Source of the DNA: Chthoniobacterales bacterium
Lineage (GTDB): Bacteria > Verrucomicrobiota > Verrucomicrobiia > Chthoniobacterales > UBA6821
Reading direction: 5' to 3'
Assembly (NCBI GenBank): GCA_021733705.1
Contig: JAIPKF010000039.1
Location: 1-11,024, forward strand
Length of the DNA stretch: 11,024 nucleotides
Both the position numbers and the translations under genes were made by a program. The notes under the pieces are model-generated. The model had not been told where the DNA came from. It saw only the letters and a list, made by a program, of their open reading frames with translations, and searched no databases. This document shows, piece by piece, positions 6,151 through 11,024 of the stretch (positions are counted from its first letter, which is position 1; every line of letters begins with the position of its first letter).

Positions 6151-6650
6151 ATGCAAATACGCGGAGCAGGATCTACCAGACCACCAGTGGTGGAATCAGA
6201 AAAAAAACTCCTTGTTGGAACAAGGGATTTACAGGCACCTTCAATAACTCTGGATTCAAAGTGCTTTTTAAGATTCCAACTTTTAATTTTGGAATAAAGG
6301 CAACCTATAAAAATGCCTCACAAAGAATTAAAAATTATTTTTTTCCATACGAGGATAGCAATAATTCCAAAATCTCAAAAAAACAGGAACAATTAGCTAA
6401 GCAGGTAAGAGCAGCAGATTTTATTAACCCGGATATTTCATACTGATCGTGACGAGGAGGCCGTGAAGGCTGATGGGGCAAGGCAGACGAGCATTTTGAT
6501 GCCGGGCTGTATGTGTACATACTGTCCAAATCAAAATATGAGTCTAACGCAGCATCCATCTGGCTTCCCGGCTTACGCAGTAGATCGGTATGAAATATCC
6601 GGGTTAATTCAGAAAATGAGAAAGCGCTTCCAGTAAAACCTTGGAAGTAA
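6151..6650 (+). pseudogene. Small unrecognised gene, broken by a repeat insertion and possibly a frameshift
   Basis: I do not recognise this gene. An ATG at 6151, 5 bp after the nadE stop, opens MQIRGAGSTRPPVVESEKK but stops near 6294. The frame one base back is open from 6135 (TTG, no ATG) and reads TPCWNKGFTGTFNNSGFKVLF and so on, a basic, aromatic-rich sequence. The two meet at a run of eight A's (6200-6207): one extra A would fuse them into one protein. The open frame then enters the repeat at 6424 and stops after NPDISY. Removing the repeat between its TTAAs continues it as DFINSENEKALPVKPWK to a stop at 6648-6650, which looks like a genuine C-terminus. A small nadE-linked gene of roughly 120 residues, now disrupted, is the simplest reading. 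Chance ORFs in a 560-bp gap are the alternative. Confidence 0.4.
6424..6607 (+). repeat. Intact 184-bp palindromic element downstream of nadE
   Basis: TTAA at 6424-6427 and 6604-6607 bracket the copy with the standard 180-bp period. The ends TTAACCCGGATATTTCATAC and GTATGAAATATCCGGGTTAA are a perfect 20-bp inverted repeat, the best preserved of all copies. The centre is a near-palindrome (GTATGT, 2 nt, ACATAC at 6509-6522), flanked by the arms ATTTTGAT (6493-6500) and ATCAAAAT (6530-6537). Both strands are open in the element frame (sense LTRIFHTDRDEE... to YEISGL), but the interrupted ORF enters in another frame and is cut short. Confidence 0.93.
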
Positions 6651-6706
6651 AATAAGAGCACAAGTAACTACCAAGACCCTCTATTCAATGAGAGGAATGA
6701 TTTATG

Positions 6707-7273
6707 TTACAGATCTGCACTTTTGCAAATTTTTTCTTTTGTCCTAAAAATCAGCGCTGCAGCATTCAGACAATAACGAAGTCCTGTTGGTGGCGGTCCA
6801 TCAGGAAAAACGTGACCGAGATGTCCCCCGCACCGGGCACAGAGAATTTCATCACGTACCATTCCATGAGAGGTATCATGTTGGGTCACGATATTTTCCC
6901 GAGCATAGGGTTGAAAGAAGCTTGGCCATCCTGTTCCTGAGCGGAATTTGGAGGCAGAGGAAAAAAGAGGCAAGTCACATCCTGCACAAAAATAGATTCC
7001 CTCTTGATGATTATCCAGGAGGTTGCCACAAAAGGGAGGTTCTGTTCCCTGAGCTCGTAAAATTTCATAGACTTTTTTGCCAAGCTCTTTTTTCCATTCC
7101 TCATCAGTTTTAACCACACGAGGAACCATAACTATAGGTCCTGGGAGAGCCTCTGGACCAATAAGACGTACGGGGACATTGTTTGAAGAGGAGTGAGTCA
7201 TAGGAGTAGCAGATTGAGAATACGATCGGGTGAGCATTAAAAAAAGAAGAGCTAAAAAGAGTATTGGCCTCAT
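6707..7273 (-). CDS. msrB: Peptide-methionine (R)-S-oxide reductase, exported
   Basis: MsrB reduces R-methionine sulfoxide in damaged proteins. In this 188-residue protein the first 20 or so residues (MRPILFLALLFLMLTRSYSQS) form a signal peptide, so it should act in the periplasm or on the membrane. The MsrB domain runs from about residue 55 to 180: EEWKKELGKKVYEILRAQGTEPPF, GIYFCAGCDLPLFSS, KFRSGTGWPSF, then CARCGGHLGHVFPDGPPPTGLRYCLN. Zinc ligands are Cys96/Cys99 and Cys145/Cys148, and the catalytic Cys is Cys168 in RYCLN. The common recycling Cys of GCGWPSF is Thr here. Cys82 in PPFCG may substitute, as an N-terminal recycling Cys does in some MsrB proteins (inference). The gene is divergent from plsY across a 58-bp AT-rich gap that must hold both promoters. 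The 5' end on the minus strand has ATG at 7273. Confidence 0.96.
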   Translation of the reverse strand: MRPILFLALLFLMLTRSYSQSATPMTHSSSNNVPVRLIGPEALPGPIVMVPRVVKTDEEWKKELGKKVYEILRAQGTEPPFCGNLLDNHQEGIYFCAGCDLPLFSSASKFRSGTGWPSFFQPYARENIVTQHDTSHGMVRDEILCARCGGHLGHVFPDGPPPTGLRYCLNAAALIFRTKEKICKSADL

Positions 7274-7331
7274 AAAAATATTTTTTTAGAATCGATTCCT
7301 TATTCTTCTTTTTTAAGCTACTTTGACAATC

Positions 7332-8000
7332 ATGAATTTTTTCGTTCCCCTTCTTTTTATCGCATTAGGAGCCTATTTGGTCGGCTCTTTTCCTACAGGA
7401 TATTTGGCAGGGCTCTGTTGTGGTATCGATATACGCCTTCATGGAAGTGGTAATATTGGTGCTACTAACGTGATGCGTGTGCTCAATAAAAAATGGGGAT
7501 ACAGCGTCTTTGCTATCGATTTTTTAAAAGGGTGGTTTCCTGTTTTTATAGCAATGCTCTGGAGTAGTAGTGTTCCTATAAGCCCCCACTCCGCTCCAGG
7601 CGCTATTGCTGCCTTAGCAGCGTTACTAGGACACAGTTTTCCTATCTGGCTTCAATTTCGTGGAGGGAAAGGAATTTCAACCTCAGCAGGAATTATTGTG
7701 GGAATGTTTCCAGGATCCTTTTTATTTTGCGTAGGAAGTTGGATTCTTTTTTTTATGATCACACGCTATGTCTCTATTGCTTCGATCGTGGCTTCAATCA
7801 TGCTTCCAACAACGGTGATTCTGTTTTATCTATGTGGTCATCTTTTTCATGACTGGCCTCTCTGGCTTACAGGAGATTGGCTTTCTGTCGTTCTCTCCCT
7901 CCTCATGGGAGGCTTAGTTCTCTGGCGTCATCGCGGAAACATGAAGCGACTTCTTGCAGGAACAGAACCACGCTTTAAATCTAAAAATCCCAAAAAATAA
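7332..8000 (+). CDS. plsY: Acyl-phosphate:glycerol-3-phosphate acyltransferase
   Basis: PlsY is an inner-membrane enzyme that acylates glycerol 3-phosphate from acyl-phosphate, the first step of phospholipid synthesis. From the ATG at 7332 it has 222 residues; a TTG at 7323 would add three, but ATG is preferred. Motifs in order: LVGSFPTGY (17-24), GSGNIGATNVMR (38-49), DFLKGWFP (63-70), GHSFPIWLQFRGGKGIST (100-117, the phosphate-binding Gly-rich motif) and the C-terminal RHRGNMKRLLAGTEPRF. About five hydrophobic spans alternate with these loops, as expected. The gene sits 4 bp upstream of gpsA, which makes its substrate, so the pair forms a functional operon. Confidence 0.97.
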   Translation: MNFFVPLLFIALGAYLVGSFPTGYLAGLCCGIDIRLHGSGNIGATNVMRVLNKKWGYSVFAIDFLKGWFPVFIAMLWSSSVPISPHSAPGAIAALAALLGHSFPIWLQFRGGKGISTSAGIIVGMFPGSFLFCVGSWILFFMITRYVSIASIVASIMLPTTVILFYLCGHLFHDWPLWLTGDWLSVVLSLLMGGLVLWRHRGNMKRLLAGTEPRFKSKNPKK

Positions 8001-8004
8001 GATC

Positions 8005-9051
8005 ATGTCACCCTCACACTCTTTACCATCTCTTAGTATTATTGGAGCCGGAAGCTGGGGAAGCGCTCTTGCACTTATTTTTGCGCGTGCTGGTAAAAAT
8101 GTGACTCTCTGGGGACACGATGCCACTCATCTTCAAATCATCCAAGATTCACGCCTCAACGCTCGTTATTTACCCGGCATCCCATTTCCTGAAAACATTA
8201 ACTGCACGACGAGCCTTGAAAAAGCCTCCGAAGCAGAAATCATTTTTTTTGTGATTCCCTCCAAGTTTTTTCGTTCTGTTGCTCACTCTCTAGCTCCCTA
8301 CATGCTCTCTTCCTCAAGCAAAACACTTATTAGTTGTACTAAAGGGATAGAGCCTACGAGTGGAAAACTCATGAGTGATATCCTTGGAGAACTGATACCT
8401 ACTGCCGCTATTGCTGTTTTATCAGGTCCTAATTTAGCGGGAGAGACAGCTCGTGGACTCCCTGCAGCAGGGGTTCTTGGAAGCAGAGAAGAATCTCATC
8501 TCGCATTACTTCAGCCGATCTTTCATCAAACACACTACCGTGCTTACACTAGCACCGATGTTGCTGGCATTCAATTAGGAGGGGCTTTAAAAAACATTTT
8601 TGCTATCGCCACTGGAGTCTCTGACGGACTAGGCATGGGTGAGAATGCTCGAGCAGGACTTGTAACACGTGCTTTAGCAGAAATGACACGACTAGGTGTT
8701 GCTATGGGAGGACGTCCTCAGACTTTTAGTGGCCTTAGTGGCATCGGCGATTTGATGGCAACGTGCTTTAGCCCACAAAGCCGCAATCATCAATTTGGAT
8801 GGCAACTCGCTCAAGGAAAATCTCCATTAGAAATCGAACGCTCGATGACGATGATTGCAGAGGGGCTCTTTACAGCTCGTAGTGCTCAAGAATGTGCTCG
8901 CAAGCTAAGAGTTGATACTCCTATCATCGACGAGGTAGTTGCTGTTCTGGATCAAGGAAAGTCTCCACAATCGGCTATCAAAGAACTTTTAGGAAGGCGT
9001 TTGCGCTCTGAAGAAGATGGTTTGAAAGCAAGTAAGGATAATTCATTATGA
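8005..9051 (+). CDS. gpsA: NAD(P)H-dependent glycerol-3-phosphate dehydrogenase
   Basis: GpsA reduces dihydroxyacetone phosphate to sn-glycerol 3-phosphate, feeding PlsY just upstream. I take the ATG at 8005 (348 residues). The frame is open further upstream inside plsY, but the Rossmann motif SIIGAGSWGSALAL (11-24) must lie near the N-terminus, and 8005 places it there. Further motifs: FFVIPSKFFR, SCTKGIEP (Lys113), VLSGPNLAGE (138-147), GALKNIFAIATGVSDGLG with catalytic Lys196, FSGLSGIGDLMATC with Asp249, SPQSRNHQFG, and EGLFTARSA. The length is slightly above the usual 330-340 because of a polar C-terminal tail (LRSEEDGLKASKDNSL). The stop codon overlaps an ATG (ATGA at 9048-9051), hinting at a formerly coupled downstream gene. 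Confidence 0.97.
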   Translation: MSPSHSLPSLSIIGAGSWGSALALIFARAGKNVTLWGHDATHLQIIQDSRLNARYLPGIPFPENINCTTSLEKASEAEIIFFVIPSKFFRSVAHSLAPYMLSSSSKTLISCTKGIEPTSGKLMSDILGELIPTAAIAVLSGPNLAGETARGLPAAGVLGSREESHLALLQPIFHQTHYRAYTSTDVAGIQLGGALKNIFAIATGVSDGLGMGENARAGLVTRALAEMTRLGVAMGGRPQTFSGLSGIGDLMATCFSPQSRNHQFGWQLAQGKSPLEIERSMTMIAEGLFTARSAQECARKLRVDTPIIDEVVAVLDQGKSPQSAIKELLGRRLRSEEDGLKASKDNSL

Positions 9052-9131
9052 ATAGAATTACTGAATCTTTTTTTCTTAAAAGCGTATTGAAACTTATCAT
9101 GCAGTTATTGAGCCCGAATATTTCATACTGA
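9048..9131 (+). pseudogene. 27-codon ORF overlapping the gpsA stop, cut short by a repeat
   Basis: An ATG overlaps the gpsA stop in the ATGA arrangement typical of translational coupling. It reads MNRITESFFLKSVLKLIMQLL, followed by SPNISY and a stop contributed by the left end of the repeat at 9109. The SPNISY ending is the same repeat frame that truncates the ORF at 6446. This could be the start of a coupled gene whose remainder was lost. It could also be chance: it is short, and its product matches nothing I recognise. Confidence 0.25.
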
Positions 9132-9296
9132 AGTGTCATGAAGTACTGCACAACGCTTATTAATACAAGGCGAGCGAAGCATTGTGATGTTGATCCGTAT
9201 CTGTATCTACCCCCTAAATCACAATGTAATGCCAACGCAGCAGCCATGGAGCTTTCTAAAAGCTGCACTAGATTTAGTGTCAAATATTCGGGCTAG
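9109..9296 (+). repeat. Diverged copy of the palindromic element between gpsA and lolD
   Basis: The ends are AGCCCGAATATTT (9111-9123) and AAATATTCGGGCT (9282-9294), a perfect 13-bp inverted repeat. It differs from the other copies but is internally matched, as if both ends changed together or this is a subfamily. Outermost tetramers are TGAG and CTAG rather than TTAA. Inner arms CATTGTGAT (9180-9188) and ATCACAATG (9218-9226) pair around the centre. Shared internal blocks include ACAAGGCGAGCGA and CCAACGCAGCAGCCATGG. Length is about 188 bp, not a multiple of three, and the sense frame has stops. It ends 26 bp before lolD and probably influences the lolD leader. Confidence 0.8.
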
Positions 9297-9322
9297 TGCC
9301 ATCCACCTAATACCGATCTCTC

Positions 9323-10009
9323 ATGTCTTCTCTTCCTCATCTTACAGCACACGGACTACGCCAGACATATCGACTTGGGAAATGCTCGCTTGAAATCCTT
9401 CGTGGAATCGATTTAGAAGTAGCCAAAGGAGAGGTGCTTTTTCTTCGTGGTGCTTCTGGAGCAGGCAAGTCAACCTTACTCTATACCCTTGCAGGACTTG
9501 AGAGACCCAGTGCTGGTGAAGTTATTTTTGAGGGCCATCCTCTTTTTAAAATGAAACACAATCTTCTCTCTTTTCTTCGTAATGAGCGTATGGGATTTGT
9601 CTTTCAAGCCTATTTTTTATTACCCGAGTTAACAGCTTTTGAAAATGTACATCTTCCTGCAATGGTTCTAGGAAAGCCACATGCTGCTAAAGCAAAAGAT
9701 CTGCTAGACCGCGTGGGACTGGGCAATCGACTCAATCACCTTCCCTCTCAACTCAGCGGAGGGGAGCAACAAAGGGTTGCCATTGCCCGTGCTTTAATGA
9801 ATGATCCTACGATTCTTTTTGCTGATGAACCTACTGGAAATCTTGATGCGGCCACTGGAGCTACCATTATTGATCTTCTTTTAGAAATGACTCAGCAAGA
9901 TCGCCGCACCTTGATTGCGGTGACTCACGATCCTGTTCTTGCATCACGCGGTGATCGAGAACTTCTTATTGTCAATGGATTGGTTCAAGAAATCGTTTCC
10001 TCTCTATGA
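9323..10009 (+). CDS. lolD: ABC transporter ATP-binding protein, LolD/MacB type
   Basis: This 228-residue ATPase is a complete nucleotide-binding domain of the lipoprotein-release (LolCDE) / MacB family, which extracts substrates from the outer face of the inner membrane. Motifs: Walker A GASGAGKST (43-51), Q-loop VFQAYFLLPELTAFENV (Gln95), signature LSGGEQQRVAIARAL (144-158), Walker B TILFADEPTGNLD (163-175) and switch VTHD with His202. The FQ-fLLPELTA-ENV and DEPTGNLD wording is characteristic of the LolD/FtsE-like branch, but MacB- or FtsE-type roles cannot be excluded without the permease. No FtsX/LolC-type permease gene is in the window; upstream is a repeat, then gpsA. The ATG lies 26 bp after the repeat, with no strong ribosome site. 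The stop overlaps the next start (ATGA), so the two are translationally coupled. Confidence 0.88.
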   Translation: MSSLPHLTAHGLRQTYRLGKCSLEILRGIDLEVAKGEVLFLRGASGAGKSTLLYTLAGLERPSAGEVIFEGHPLFKMKHNLLSFLRNERMGFVFQAYFLLPELTAFENVHLPAMVLGKPHAAKAKDLLDRVGLGNRLNHLPSQLSGGEQQRVAIARALMNDPTILFADEPTGNLDAATGATIIDLLLEMTQQDRRTLIAVTHDPVLASRGDRELLIVNGLVQEIVSSL

Positions 10010-10467
10010 GCACTCAACACAACAGCACTCTTTTTTCAGAACAGAATCCAATGAAGACACCCATAAGTGTTATGTTTTATGACACAGACGCCGCTGGGGT
10101 TGTTCACAATATTGCTTACCTTCGATTTATTGAAGCAGCTCGAACTCTACTAGCATTAGAATATGGAATGGATTGGGCTAGCATGAAAGAAACCTCTATT
10201 TTTCCAGTAATCCTCCGTACTGAAATTGACTATCGATACCCTGCTCTTTTAGGTGATCTCTTAGAAGTTGAAAGCTGGATTGGAGAAGTAAGCTCAGCAC
10301 GTTTTTGGTGTCATTTTAAAATCCACCGTCCTTCTGATAGGGTGCTTTTAGTAAACTGCAATCAATCTTTGGCTTTTGTCAAAATGCCTGTGGGCAAGGT
10401 TCAACGATTGCCAAAAGGCTTTCCTATACCTTTTATTCCGCCAACATCTCAAGATGTTGTAAGGTGA
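10006..10467 (+). CDS. ybgC: Hotdog-fold acyl-CoA thioesterase, YbgC/4-hydroxybenzoyl-CoA thioesterase family
   Basis: The family hydrolyses acyl-CoA thioesters; YbgC-type members are often associated with the cell envelope and phospholipid enzymes. The 153-residue protein carries the active-site block SVMFYDTDAAGVVHNIAYLRFIEAAR (21-46), with the catalytic Asp in YDTD (Asp26) and the conserved GVVH-NYL-F-E-AR pattern. IDYRYPALLGDLLEVESWIGEV follows, matching the hotdog beta-strands. The start at 10006 overlaps the lolD stop by 4 bp. An ATG at 10051 (MKTPISVMFYDTDAAG) would give a more typical short N-terminus, so the true start is uncertain. The family and fold are clear; the substrate and the specific name are not. 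Confidence 0.85.
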   Translation: MSTQHNSTLFSEQNPMKTPISVMFYDTDAAGVVHNIAYLRFIEAARTLLALEYGMDWASMKETSIFPVILRTEIDYRYPALLGDLLEVESWIGEVSSARFWCHFKIHRPSDRVLLVNCNQSLAFVKMPVGKVQRLPKGFPIPFIPPTSQDVVR

Positions 10468-10501
10468 GATCATTCCCTATTATTTCGAAACGAGAATGAT
10501 C
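10468..10501 (+). promoter_or_regulatory. Hairpin filling the gap before the last gene
   Basis: GATCATTC (10468-10475) pairs with GAATGATC (10494-10501), a perfect 8-bp stem. The 18-nt loop contains the small palindrome TTTCGAAA. The stem starts immediately after the thioesterase stop (10465-10467) and ends directly against the ATG at 10502, so it covers the place where a ribosome site would be. There is no T-tract, so it is not an intrinsic terminator. An effect on translation of the downstream gene is an inference. Confidence 0.45.
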
Positions 10502-11024
10502 ATGTTTCCAAGGATACATCTTACCACAATTATTTTTTTGGGTACTCTTTTACTAGGACTAGGGATCTCTCCAGTGCTCAGTTCTGTTACCCGTGAAGAA
10601 AAAACAATCACTACTGATGAATACCTTTCGTATCTTAATAGCATCGCCCCTAGTGATACAGATCACCTCTATGAGCTTAAGATGGGAGAAGGAATCAATC
10701 AGATCCTACGGCTTGGAATTCCAGGAGATTATTTCTATCTCACCCCCCTAGAAAATAAGGAGAGCAGCTTACCCTTCATTTCCCTTGTATCTTCGGAGTG
10801 CTATTGCGACTGGAAAAATAGAGAAGTATCCTCTTTCTCCAATAATGTCACTACGCCCGAAGCCCCGATATTTCATACTAATCGTGACGAGGAGGCTGCG
10901 AAGGCTGATGGAGCACCACCGGCGGTCGGGAGACCGGGGGGAAAACTGCCTTTAGGAAGCCCTGAAAGGGCGAGACAAGCGGGAGCGAGCGAGTCAACGC
11001 AGACACGTATTTTGACGCAGGGCT
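10502..11024 (+). CDS. Putative secreted protein, partial, running in frame into a repeat copy
   Basis: I do not recognise this protein. The frame is open from the ATG at 10502 to the end of the window (174 codons). The start MFPRIHLTTIIFLGTLLLGLGISPVLSS looks like a signal peptide, with cleavage likely near SS-VTREE. The mature part (about residues 28-119) is soluble, with LNSIAPSDTDHLYELKMGEGINQILRLGIPGDYFYLTPLENKESSLPFISLVSSECYCDWKNRE; the two Cys in CYC could bind metal or form a disulfide. From about residue 120 the sequence is repeat-encoded: APIFHTNRDEEAAKADGA matches the NadE insert. A further Pro/Gly-rich stretch then follows before the repeat pattern resumes. It starts 34 bp after the thioesterase gene and may belong to the lolD operon. 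Confidence 0.7.
   Translation, partial: MFPRIHLTTIIFLGTLLLGLGISPVLSSVTREEKTITTDEYLSYLNSIAPSDTDHLYELKMGEGINQILRLGIPGDYFYLTPLENKESSLPFISLVSSECYCDWKNREVSSFSNNVTTPEAPIFHTNRDEEAAKADGAPPAVGRPGGKLPLGSPERARQAGASESTQTRILTQG
10859..11024 (+). repeat. Palindromic element copy with a nested insert, truncated by the window end
   Basis: The left end is degenerate (GAAGCCCCGATATTTCAT), but the next stretch, CGTGACGAGGAGGCTGCGAAGGCTGATG, matches the other copies closely. After GCA (10913-10915) about 81 bp of unrelated GC-rich sequence intervene before the element resumes at CAGACACGTATTTTGACGC (11000 on), which aligns to the 6424 copy. The insert has two hairpins: CGGTC/GACCG (10923-10936) and GCCCT/AGGGC (10959-10971). 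Both the element and its insert keep the reading frame of the host gene. The right half lies outside the window. Confidence 0.85.

Noticed and set aside
6335..6661. 108-codon minus-strand ORF downstream of nadE
   Set aside because: Its core is the reverse reading of the 6424 repeat, and the flanks do not look like a protein.
6660..6700. Hairpin CCCTCT/AGAGG near 6679-6695 as msrB terminator
   Set aside because: The stem is short and no T-tract follows it on the minus strand.
7323..7331. TTG start for plsY at 7323
   Set aside because: The ATG at 7332 gives the usual PlsY N-terminus; the three extra codons have no support.
7954..8004. Upstream gpsA start at 7954, overlapping plsY
   Set aside because: It would put 17 non-conserved residues ahead of the Rossmann motif; the ATG at 8005, just after the plsY stop, fits the family.

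Overview
The window carries ordinary bacterial housekeeping genes at roughly 43-45% GC, interrupted by an unusual family of short palindromic repeats. The sequences of RpoA (opening MPIRLGRFEMP, with a GYGHTIGNSLRR motif), L17, NadE and GpsA suggest the Verrucomicrobiota/Opitutae side of the PVC superphylum. That placement is by eye and is tentative. LolD implies a Gram-negative cell envelope.

Layout. Positions 1-385 hold the 3' end of fabD. An integral membrane protein resembling the UbiA superfamily follows (453-1265) and is convergent with gpmA (1269-2015, minus), only 3 bp apart. A 256-bp divergent gap leads to rpoA-rplQ (2272-3726), closed by a strong hairpin/T-tract terminator. Positions 3840-4068 are repeat DNA. 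nadE (4124-6145) contains two tandem repeat copies inside its reading frame. Positions 6146-6706 hold a small broken gene interrupted by another repeat. msrB (6707-7273, minus) is divergent from plsY-gpsA (7332-9051). Another, diverged repeat (9109-9296) separates gpsA from lolD and a YbgC-type thioesterase, which overlap by 4 bp (9323-10467). The last gene is a putative secreted protein (10502 to beyond the window end), and it also runs in frame through a repeat copy.

The main discovery is the repeat family. Four full copies have exactly the same length: 180 bp from one TTAA to the next, or 184 bp counting both TTAA ends. They carry about 18-20-bp terminal inverted repeats (TTAACCCGGATATTTCAT) and a palindrome or near-palindrome at the exact midpoint, and the two halves are diffusely complementary, so the element could fold into one long hairpin. 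The sense frame that begins at TTA is open through all four full copies; the reverse strand is open in at least three. In nadE two tandem copies add 120 residues, and removing them between the flanking TTAAs rebuilds the conserved family sequence EDLTEENLQARLRG. The terminal secreted-protein gene is entered in the same open frame. At 6424 the element lies in another frame and truncates a small ORF, whose original tail reappears on excision. The elements behave like the Rickettsia palindromic elements, or like protein-tolerated MITEs with a TTAA target. No transposase is encoded here.

Functionally, fabD, plsY and gpsA serve fatty acid and phospholipid synthesis (GpsA makes glycerol 3-phosphate, which PlsY acylates). 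gpmA serves glycolysis, rpoA-rplQ transcription and translation, nadE NAD synthesis, msrB protein repair outside the cytoplasm, and lolD probably lipoprotein export.
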